From Serendipita indica DSM 11827 (lineage: Eukaryota > Basidiomycota > Agaricomycetes > Sebacinales > Serendipitaceae): a DNA stretch of 64,000 nucleotides. The first letter of the stretch is position 1. Each line of letters opens with the position of its first letter. A model generated the notes under the pieces. It was not told the origin of the DNA, did not search any database, and was given only the letters and a program-made list of their open reading frames with translations. Shown here in pieces: positions 23,058 through 32,632 of the stretch. Location of the stretch: positions 310,001-374,000 of the forward strand of contig CAJVGD010000005.1 of NCBI GenBank assembly GCA_910890315.1. The letters run 5' to 3'. A program made the translations under genes and the position numbers.

Positions 23058-24751
23058 ATGAGATGGCCATCTTACAATTATAACAGGCTCATTTTACTGC
23101 TTATACCTTTAGCAAGTGCCTTTGGCTTGGAACTGCTGCGAGTGAACAGCTCCAACCCAAACCGCGTGGCGACAACTGGAAGTTGGATTTCTACAGCAAA
23201 TGGTCTACAGACAACGAGCTCTGGAAGTATTCTCGCATTTTATAGAGGCGAGCATTTACATTGTTTGCTTCTGGGCCTGACTTCTGTGCTGCAGGAAGAA
23301 ATGTCACACTTCTGCACGAGTCGGCTGGCGGTGCCTCAATCAAGGCTTTTCTCGACGGCAATTTGACAGAATTGCACCCTCTTCAAGATAAAAGCACGAG
23401 TTTCGGGCTCGAATCCGCTATATACGGTGACCACCAATTCCGACTGGATGTTTCTGCTCCCAACCCTATGAGCCCGGTCACAATCTCCACACTTTTGTGA
23501 GTAGGGCTCCGAACTATTTGTCTTAATTTTGACTGTATACAGGATTGAGAACGACGGATCTGCTGAGCCATACTCCCTAGGCGACAAAGTGGACAACGCC
23601 TCGCCTTTCATTGCCTTTTCTGATCACGGCTGGGAACATAGAATAAATGAATCGTTTTCGTGGATGAACACCGTTTCATCTACGAGCACTGTCGGTGCAT
23701 GGGTTCACATTACATTCTCAGGTTCAGGGCTTTGGTACGTACTCTACATACACATTCTATTTGCTCACTAGCTGATAGGGTATACGGTGTACCCATGCAA
23801 GAGCAAACCTTGCTACGGATGGACCTCTACTCGCTGCTCGATGACATTACGATAGAGAGTACAGTAAGATCCATCATGCGTGCAAAGAATACCGAGATCA
23901 TGACACATCAAGTACTCTTGTTCAATCACTCATTGTCCGGTTGGGCCAGTATGCACTCGTACAATATCAGCGTCGAGAGAGGGGCATTGCATCTCGACTT
24001 TATTAGGTGATTTATTCTCCGTAGAAATATATTTTCCTTACACTAATCTGCCCTTAGAATCAATGGCACCATACTCCAATCCCGCGACCTGCGGCCTGGA
24101 TATTCTGATACAGGATCAGTCTGGGCTAGACCAGTCAGTCCAGAAGCATCAGCAGAGGCAATAGTATTCGCCCTCTGTACGATACTCCTCATCCTCTTTT
24201 GTGTCAGCTACCTTCTATTCGTCTTTTGCCGACGGCGGATCTGGAATGCTACCCATCGTCGTACGAAAGGATCCGAATCGACACGTGAAGAATCCATCTT
24301 TGTCGGCCAACAAGTGCGCCGACGGTGCTCGCCACTCGTCATCTCAACCCCGCGTCAAGGCGAACTCAATCCCACCAACGCGATGAGCAAATACCCTATA
24401 CTTTTCACGCCTTATTCTCCCTCAGGAGGACTAGTCAGAGCGGACTCTTGTTCGCACATATCGTCTTCACATGTAACGTTGGCGCCACCTCAGGAAGATA
24501 TGGCGCACACATCATCCACATCCCATGCATACGATCAGTGCCATGATCAGAATCTGGAAATTCTGCAACTTTCGCACAATGACCTTGCGCGGGTATTCGA
24601 CCGTGCACAGACCCTTCAGCTATTAGCTCGGGACATTGGTCAGAATATTCCACCAGAGGATGGAAATGAAGATTACTTTGAAAATTTAGCACGAAGGCTC
24701 GCCATGGGTGCCTACTCGATGTCCAATAACTCATCATCTCATGCGTCCTGA
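23058..24751 (+). CDS. family A single-pass surface protein 3 (divergent)
   Basis: Exons 23058-23247, 23295-23496, 23543-23734, 23779-24006 and 24058-24751 give 501 residues. It keeps the five-exon plan and intron phases of the other two copies, but sequence identity is low. It has a signal peptide (ILLLIPLASAFG), an ectodomain with AFLDGN, YGDHQFRLDVS, TVGAWVHITFSGSGLWVYG and GALHLDFIR at the places where the paralogues have YLDGR, GDHQLLLRTTS, GAWVEV..W.YG and LSFDFAR, a TM helix at about 305-328, a CRRR stop-transfer, and a shorter tail ending LSHNDLARVFDRAQTLQLLA..FENLARRLA. Intron 1 appears to start with GC (GCGAGC); that donor is weaker than usual, but frame, 47 nt length and homology support it. 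It is convergent with the WSC gene on the minus strand. Confidence 0.8.
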
Positions 24752-24911
24752 TACAATCGAAAACTTTAATCACTTCGCCCGTTTGCACTAAGAAATATTA
24801 TGTATTTTGAAGAAAGGATAAAGTATGAATCCAGCCAGAAAAGACAGGACAGCGCAGAAAGAGACGCCAAAATCAATCCATTGCACGAGATGTGGGTGGC
24901 ACAAAATTTCC

Positions 24912-27525
24912 TTAGTATGGTCCATGTGAATGATCGCCTACACGCGTCACAAAGGATGTGGTCACTGTAATTGGCTCAGCGACCGTCGTGACCAGCGTCG
25001 TAATCTCGGAATTGTATGCCGTAGTCGTATACGGCGTGTAGCCGATTGAAGTGGTCGTATACTCGGTAACAACTGTAGTGGATGTGGGAATATCTGCAAC
25101 AGTAGTCGAGGTTGATGTATACTCTCCAACGTCAACAGAGGACGTCTCAACAGGAACGAAACCAGTGGTCTCCGACGTGAAAGGTACGTAGTAAGTCGAC
25201 GTAGAGGTGACAGCCGCGACATTGCTCGAGACGGCTGGGAACGTATTGATGGCAAGTGATGTTGTTGGGAACGCCTGAATGGCTGAAGAGGTTGTAGTAA
25301 AGAACTTAATGTCGCTACCGATGAGCGTAATGGGGCTAACAGAGGGAACACTCGTCGTAAACGGCAGCGGAGAGCCAGTTATTGTAGTGTACGTTTTCGC
25401 AAGGGTGGTGAGGATGATGACGGGCTGAATAACCGTAGTCAATGGGTCCACAAAGCTTGTTGTCCCAGTGAAAATCGAGAGAGTGAAGCTTGTGCGAGCG
25501 ACGGTAAGAGGGACCGTTCTCGTCCCTGTGCTGGGTGCGTGTCGTCGAACCAGTGACAGGGAAGAGAGTCGTTGTAGAACCAGTAAGTGGTACGGGAACC
25601 GTCGTCGAGCCAGTAAGAGGGATTGCCTGCGTCGTAGATCCAACAATGGGCACTACGACCGTCGTGCTACCGACGACAGCCGTTTCGAGCGTGCTGGTGA
25701 GCGTCACATCGCCAATTTGAGTGGTCGTCGTGGTATATGGAATTACGGCAGTTGTGATAATTGTCAATGGTGCCAAGACTGTGGTTGTAATCGTCGCAGG
25801 AACGACAATCTGCGTGGTCGTGGTGATTGGCTGTGCGTAGGTTCCAGTTCCTTCGACAGGAGTGGCAATTGTCGTCGCGATTGTGACCGTTGAGACGAGT
25901 GCGGTCGCAGTTGTGAATGCAGTAACGACAGTTGTGCTCCGAGATTCACAATGCTCGTACACCTCGATGCCGTTTCCCCCGCCGCACAGCTCGTGGGGAT
26001 TGCCTGGAAATGGTCAACAACGACTCCCTTTGACAAGTGGCAAACATACCGACACACGGCATGTTGCATCTGCCATCTGTAACCTCATTCCACGGCTTCC
26101 AATCTCCGCACCAGCACTCGATTCCGTACTCAACACCAGCGAAGCGATAACCTTGCTGCTTGCACTCGTCCAAGCAAATCTCGATCGTCATGTCGCCGTC
26201 ATGCTCGTGGCTGGCGCGAACGGGAAGGACCTGGACACCGTCATTGAGAGTCGAATCAGGAAAAATAAACATACACGATGATCAATAGAGTCTACGAAGC
26301 AGCCTTCATATGACCACCCGTCATAAGAGTCGAGATGATGAGGGGCCTGAGCACTAGAATGGTAGACGGAGATGCCATTTCCGCCCCCGCAAAGCTCGTC
26401 ACCGTTTCCTAGGAGAATTTAGTGGGTTTCAAAGGCCTTGGAGGAGACACACCTTGGCAAGCCATGTTGCATCGACCATCCGTACCTACTTCCGTTGGCT
26501 CGGAGCGACCGCAGAAGCACTCCTGGCTCCACTCGAGCCCTGAATAGGGATAACCAGCAGCGTCGCATGCGTCTAAACACTTTTCTATTGTCATTGGGCC
26601 AGAGATGGAGAGCTGCTGGGGCAAGACCCGGTTCCACCGCGAGTCGACGAAGCAATTGTCATAGGTCCAGTCCTTGTAGCTCGGAAGATTTGATGGCCCC
26701 TTGGGATTGCTGTTGTGATAAACGGACAGTCCGTTTCCGCCACCGCAAAGCTCGCTGCTGTCGCCTGAGGCCGGGTCAATTCGGCTCGGGGACGGCTAGA
26801 CAGAGACGAACCTTCGCAGCGGGTATCACAGCGTTGATCTTGAACTATTTCAGTCGGTCCCGTGTTTCCACACCAGCACTCCTTGCCCCACTCGACGCCT
26901 CCGAAAGCGTACCCAGCGGCATCACAAGCATCTAAACACTTTTCTATCGTCATTCCACCTGAGACAGACAGTTGATTGGGGAGAACCTAAGCTGTATGAG
27001 CTGATTCTAGAGAGTCGAAACTATTAATAGGACTCACCCGATTCCAGATAGAGTCGGTGTAGCAATTGTCAAAAGTCCAGTCGTTGTAGGTCGCAATATT
27101 ACTGTACTGGTAGACGTTGATTCGATTGCCTCCGCCGCAGTGTTCATTGGGATTGCCTGAAAGGGAAGGCGTCTAGTAAGCTGAGAATCTTCTGCGCCGG
27201 ACAAATTCTACAGACCCTTGCACGCCATATCACAGCTTTGAGCACCATTTGAAGGAATATCATCGCCACACCAGCACTCCTGAGCCCATTCGAGGCCAGC
27301 AACGCTGAATCCATCGGCACGACAAGCGTCGACACAGAGCTCAACGGTCATCGCAGAGGGTCCTCCAGCGGGATAGCGCTGGTTAGGAAGAACTCTTGCA
27401 TTAATAGAGTCTTCAAAGCATCCCGCAGAAAGCCAGCCGTTGTAGACGGACACGGTCGAGGGGGCAGCTCGAACAGAGGTTGCAAGAACGAGACTAGAGA
27501 TCAAAGGAATGGCAGTGGCCAGCAT
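24912..27525 (-). CDS. family B WSC-mucin protein 3 (four WSC domains), frame break in C-terminus
   Basis: Exons on the minus strand: 27216-27525, 27038-27156, 26812-26986, 26453-26764, 26275-26408, 26050-26230 and 24912-26003. A signal peptide (MLATAIPLISSLVLATSVRA) and four WSC domains with TDGRCNM.C and CGGGNG signatures lead into the Thr-rich region. Near 25525-25545 the frame that continues the WSC part (GSTTTLFPVTGSTT) loses the family pattern, and the family C-terminus (STGTRTVPLTVARTSFTLSIFTGTTSFVDPL .. VTTSFVTRV) resumes in another frame. Compared with the paralogue at 18936, this gene is 8 nt shorter there. Read straight on, the protein would end at 25336 after about 632 residues with an unrelated tail. 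It could be a real frameshift, an assembly error, or unusual splicing; no canonical intron of normal size fixes it. Confidence 0.8.
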
Positions 27526-27709
27526 TTTTGGCCACTATTAGTAGGATCTTGAGAGGAGAAAGGTATGGAAAGGTCCAAGATTATGGGAAACCTGCTGCTG
27601 TCAAACTTCCGCCCTCGCCCCGTCACTGAGCAAGCCACATCTCGGTAGTTGCAAAAGCGATAGAATAGGTTAGGTAATGCGACTAAAACATCCTAAAAAT
27701 AGTCCCCCG

Positions 27710-30042
27710 CTAAGGTCCAAACGGTCCCATACTAAACTTGCCTTCTTGGATCGCTTTGCGTGCCGGATGCTCGACGATCCCCGCTTTATCCAGACGGTCA
27801 AAGAGGACAAACAACTTCTCTGCCTCTCTCTCCTTTTCCTCTTCGGTCATCTCCGGTCCGTCGTCTTCGTCTTCCCGGTTCAGTGTACCTGTGATCGGGT
27901 TGATATTCTCCGGTAGAGAGGGACCACTCCCGCCGCTCGTGGACGCCCTCGAAGAGGCAGAAGTCGAAGGGGGTGCCGACATGAGGCCCTTGTTGAAGAG
28001 ATACCCGGCCGCGTTCCCGTATCCAATTTGTCCGGATAAGATGGTCGCATCCGAATCGCAGACGGTAAAGAGCCATTCGCCAATGGCATCCTTTAAACGT
28101 GGAAAATAAACGCCGGCCATCAGCCGTAGACAGCGTCCAAGTGTGTCGCTCCGGTTCTCCAACGACTCCTTTCGGTCCAGATCTGCAGGCAGTATCCAAT
28201 TCCTCATCTCGACGCGAGCGTCCAGATGCTCTGCCATGCGCGCCATCAATGCCACAAGAGGCGTGATAACTTCGTCGAGCGTGATGCCTTCTCGCTTTGC
28301 GTGGTCACGCACGCTCTGCGCGTCTACTTCTGTCGTCCCAGGCCAGTATGTGGCGAGGGTTGTTTCCAACAGCTGACAAGCTTGGGTAACCATTTGCATG
28401 TTTGGCTTGCCTCCCGAGGAGGAAGAGGTCGAGGCACGCGAGGGGGATGATGAACGCATTCTATCTTGCTCCGAGCTTCCTTCGATAGAAGAACTTCGGG
28501 GCGGTGAACTTGACGTCGATCCAGAGGCAGATGCCGAACTGGTCGACCTCCTTGGTACTTCTGGACGCGGTGTTCCACCAAATGACCTTCGTTGAGACGA
28601 AAGGAGCGACATGGCTCTTTGGAATGGATCTGACAGCGACGATCCAGAGGATTTGGACCAGCCATTGTCCTTTGGTGTACCGGAGGCGGACGACGTAGAG
28701 GCGGCACTATCACCGCGAGGGGTAGATGGCTTCTTCAGCTTTGAGCTCCTTTCCTTCTCCGTGGGTAGAGAGGGGAACCAAACGCTGGCATACGAGAGGA
28801 CTGGTATGTTCAGGAGAGCATGAATGACATGGGTAAGAGGGGCTGCAAGGGGTGGATTTGAAGGAGGAAGGCGGATAAAGATGTGAATCAAGGGTGTTAT
28901 CAGTCTACATGGGCATCAGCCTTGCATCTTTCATGACATGGGGGTGTGCGCTCACGGGTCGAATCGTGGACTCCATTGCTCGCCCATCACCTTTCGTTCT
29001 GCCCCTTCACCGTCTGTCATTCGTGGATACTGGAGCATGAGATTGAATATAAACTTGAGGACGTCCGTCAACGCCTCCTTTGCAAACGGTTTGCTTGAAA
29101 TGTTGGCTTCCAGTAACGATTCGCACCGCTTCTCTTGTCAGGTATTGCAAAGTCAATGGACAGAGAGCACACATACCTCTGCGATGCTTTCGATAACCTT
29201 TTGGTCCTCTGCAGTTTCCTTCAAGAAGGGGCATTGCTTCAACGTGGTGAGGAAGAGGATGCGCGCGTTGAGAAAGTAAAACTCTTCTTTGACTTTGGGA
29301 TCTCGTAAATAGTCGAGGCATAATTTACCGCCTCCAACTTCTAACCAAGCATCCCGACCGGACTCGACTAATAATAGCGCGTTGGCAACGCAGCGGAGGG
29401 CCTCCGCAGAGGCTGCTGGTGAGTTTGAGGGACGGGATAGTTTGTGCAGTTGACGGAGATTCTGCCGAATGGTCAACACACACATGGATGTGTGATTGGG
29501 CGTTTGCACATACGGCGGGTTTGACAATGACGGAAGAGGCGTCTGGATTTCTTCCGAGTGTCTTGACAGCTAAAAGAGCCTTTGGAAGGTCTGAAAGTGG
29601 TCAGCTTTTGCCGTGCCGGTGGTCGGTCCGTAGAAATTTAGGCTGGGGGACGGAGAATGATTGCCACGGCAATCGATCACAAGACTCGTGTCAGAGGTAG
29701 AACAGGCGCTGAGTGGTTTGTGCAAGCTCATCGTGGACATCGATGCCAGGCAACCTCGGGACAACGAGGAGGAGCGGAGGATGACTGATGGGTGGGATAC
29801 TCGCCTTGTTTGGATATTGTTCCTTCGTCGATATCGTCCAAGATATTCTGGACAAGACCCTTTCTGTCCTGTTCTGTGATGGAGGCCGGCGAGGCTGCTC
29901 GAGGGAGACGGTGCAGGGTCAGCGCGCAGTGGCCAAAGAACAAGTCAGAGTGAGGACATGACATACCGTTGATTATCGAGGCAAGCACGGTGGATCGCTG
30001 CGTTGGCGGGCTGTCCATATACGTCGTCCACAGGCCGGCCAT
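27710..30042 (-). CDS. ric8: RIC8 / synembryn, chaperone and exchange factor for G-alpha
   Basis: Exons 29967-30042, 29805-29894, 29514-29590, 29177-29461, 28956-29131 and 27710-28904 close to 632 residues. Family marks: ITEQDRKGLVQNILDDID near the N-terminus; ALLAVKTLGRN and EALRCVANALLL in the armadillo-like fold; KEALTDVLKFIFNLML; then IGYGNAAGYLFNKGL (about 528-542), NPITG (about 570) and MTEEEKEREAEKLFVLFDRLDKAGIVEHP (from about 587). These match the conserved C-terminal half of animal and fungal Ric8. A Ser-rich disordered insert lies around residues 280-400, longer than in animals. Ric8 folds and activates G-alpha subunits in the cytoplasm and is needed for growth and virulence signalling in several fungi. 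Intron 29591-29804 is unusually long (214 nt) and appears to use a GC donor; a small extra exon inside it cannot be excluded. Confidence 0.9.
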
Positions 30043-30246
30043 GGCTCAGGAGGATGGCAAATGGTACAGATTATAGACTGAAAGTATCAAATATCGCACA
30101 AAATCCTGCCCAATGCGCGATAAACGACCCGTGTCGAAATGGCGGCAGCTGTGGCGGGGTTCAAGTTGTCGACGGGCGCAGCGCCGACACCCTCTGCGTG
30201 TTTTCCTTTTCCCCGACAGGTTTTTCTCAACCCCATCCTCGAGCGC

Positions 30247-30962
30247 TTAATCTCGCCGGTCGCCAACGCCACGCCGCGGGCCCTCCGTTTCCCGGCCGTC
30301 GACGATGCTCTCCTGTGTCAAGTAGCATTTCAGAATTCGCTCGGTGGATGCACTCAAATGGCCGTCAAAGATGATAAACTTCCTGCCAGTCGTCACATCC
30401 TCATCCCCTGATTTATTCGAGTGCACTTACTTGACTCCACTACACCCACGCAGAGCTCCAATTCCATGGCCCACGATTGCAAGCAGCCGTCCAAGGTCTT
30501 GCTCCGAATTCAGTTTAGACAATGTCGATATATCGTGTAGAATAATCATGATTCCATCCTTTGGCCATTCTTGTTGCAAACTGTCAGCCGGAAATGCAGA
30601 CAAACAGACTGCGAGCTGGGCCAAGTCTACGACGCGTCTGTGATAGAGTGAGGAAAGGAAAATAATATAGCCTGTACTGACACAATGCTCAATCGGCTCA
30701 ACAGCTTTGATATTCCCCCGCGGGATCCATTGGCCAGTAGCCATTCATCCACCTCTAACGGCATACTGGCGTGTTCAGAGTCATCATACAGTTTTGAATC
30801 TGGTGTGAAGATGACCACAGAGCATGTTTCTGGCGTTGGCTGGTTTGCAAGAAACGAAACAGCCGCGTTCATCGGTATACTGCCATCAAAACCAGTCTTT
30901 ATCAGCACCAAGTCGTGCTCAAACGCGATACCCTGAAATCTGGGCTGCGTCCCGTCTTCCAT
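30247..30962 (-). CDS. small protein of unknown function
   Basis: Exons 30682-30962, 30431-30637 and 30247-30382 join in frame to 207 residues. I do not recognise it. The N-terminus (MEDGTQPRFQGIAFEHDLVLIKTGFDGSIPMNAAVSFLANQ) and the strand-like segments CSVVIFTPDSKLY and DGIMIILHDISTLSKLNSEQDLGRLLAIVGHG suggest an alpha/beta fold of the kind seen in RecA-like or Elongator Elp6-like proteins. No Walker motif is present, so this is only a guess. No TM or signal peptide is seen. It lies tail to head with RIC8 (about 205 bp between). Confidence 0.6.
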
Positions 30963-31178
30963 GGCCGCGGTGGTGATCCAACTTTGTTTCGACCACCATG
31001 GCAGACTTTGCCAAGTCGGTAAAGGTGAAACACAGGTTTGATAGGCATTAAGATTGTAATAAACACAAAAATATATGATTGACTGCTCGATGTACTATGA
31101 TGAGTTCTCTATTGATGGCCGGTCTCGCTCCTGGGTGTACCCGTAGACGAATACTTTCAAAGCACCCACCCCCTATCG

Positions 31179-32588
31179 CTACGAGTATATTCTATATTCT
31201 CCCATCTCCTTCACGGTTAGAATACTCTCATCACCTTCTTCATCCGTGGGGAACCGTGGAATCGGTCGCAATCTGATGCTCTCGCCGGCCTCCATAACCT
31301 GTGCTGCGCATATAGCTATCTCCGGCGAGAAAGTCTCTGGGTTGAGAACAAGATCCTATTTCTTCATTATTCCAGCAATTGACGGCGTTATACTTGAGCG
31401 TACCTTCCATAGGACTATGATGCCGATTGATCGTATTTCCGAGTCTTTAACAAAGGAATAACTCTCCCATTTTCGTTCGACAGCATCCCAGTCGAGCCTT
31501 GGCAAATCTTGCCTTTGGGTGGAAACAAAATTGTCCTCGTCCTGCTCCAGCGGTTCGATAGTGTTTTTGGTAGAATGGCTTGAATCCATTTGCCAATTCG
31601 CCTCGACGTCGACGCTGGTAACGATAATGTTGTTCGGAATGTCTCTACGTTCGCTGGGCGGGACGAGGCGACGACGAGTGCTGGTAAAAGAAGGAAACGA
31701 ACTATCCGCTCCAAATGTTTTGTGATTCGCTGAGACGCCCTTCATGCTCTCTTTAAAGCCCTTGCGCTTGTTGGCGTTCGAGGTGGCGTGCATCATCGAG
31801 CTCGAAAGGTCTGCATCGAGTCGATTCACGACTGATGGCATCTGAACACTCGATGGAGAATATGTTCGCTCTGTTGCAGACAGAGGAGGTACTGCTTCTG
31901 CTTCTTTCATTGCCAGCCGTTTCTTGCGTCGACGTAGATTGCGTTGTCGAGTGGACGTTTTGCCGGACCCCGGTGGCACATGGTTGGGCTTTTCTGTACC
32001 CTTGAAGGACCTGTTTGTGTAGCCGATGAGTGGATGGATCAAAGGTTTTGTCTGTTTGAGAGCTTGGTTGATAGTGCCACTTTTCGTTTCACCATGAGTC
32101 GATTCACTTTCGGTCGAGTCTGAAGTAGTGTCATCCGAGTCGCTCGAAGATGAAGTATCTGAAGACGACGTAGAGCTCGAAGTGCTCGAGTCAGAATCGG
32201 CTAGCTTCCGAGACGTGTGTTCTTCCTCTGCAGAAACTCAGGATGGAATGGGATTTAAAACACTGAGACTCACCTGTTTCCCGCTTTCTCTTTGCTCCAG
32301 AGAGCCTCTGCTCGTATTTCAGGCTACAGAGAGAGTTGGAGAAGTGTCCGACGAAAACTTTGCAACATACTCAACAAGATCCCCGTCTCTAAGGACAGAG
32401 ATGAGAGTGTTATCCAACAGTTCAAAGTCCTCCATTTCGAGCCGCAACTGGGCGGGATGGCAGTGAGGCTCAAGGAGTTGGGAGCATAGCAGGCGTTTGA
32501 TGGCAAATATTGTATCCTCGTGTTTTGGAAGTTGAAACCAGGCTTTGAGTGGTGGTAATGGGGGATGTGAGCGGATGCGTATTCGCAT
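31179..32588 (-). CDS. coilin-like nuclear-body protein
   Basis: Exons 32371-32588, 32274-32323, 31404-32227 and 31179-31355 close to 422 residues. The N-terminus (MRIRIRSHPPLPPLKAWFQLPKHEDTIFAIKRLLCSQL .. LRLEMEDFELLDNTLISVLRDGDLVE) has the ubiquitin-like coilin N-terminal pattern, including the characteristic LRDGDLV. The middle is a Ser/Asp-rich acidic run and then a basic putative nuclear signal (RQRNLRRRKKRLA). The C-terminus (RRRLVPPSERRDIPNNIIVTSVDVEANW .. PRLDWDAVERKWE .. IIVLWKDLVLNPETFSPEIAICAAQVME) fits the coilin atypical-Tudor region. Coilin scaffolds Cajal bodies in animals and plants; a fungal role is inference. The open frame extends upstream to 32690, but the ATG at 32588 is preferred because the MED13 start lies at 32633 on the other strand. 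Confidence 0.75.
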
Positions 32589-32632
32589 GTGGGGGAATCC
32601 AAAATCGGTTTTCTTACCGGAACCATAATATA

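Noticed and set aside
25468-25893. Arg-rich plus-strand open frame of 141 codons
   Set aside because: Antisense shadow of the Thr-rich region of WSC gene 3; its composition is what the complement of Thr/Val codons produces.
29600-29764. Separate small exon or gene inside the long RIC8 intron
   Set aside because: A frame can be forced with two introns, but the direct GC-AG join gives the expected spacing of the RIC8 N-terminal region without extra residues; kept only as a caveat.
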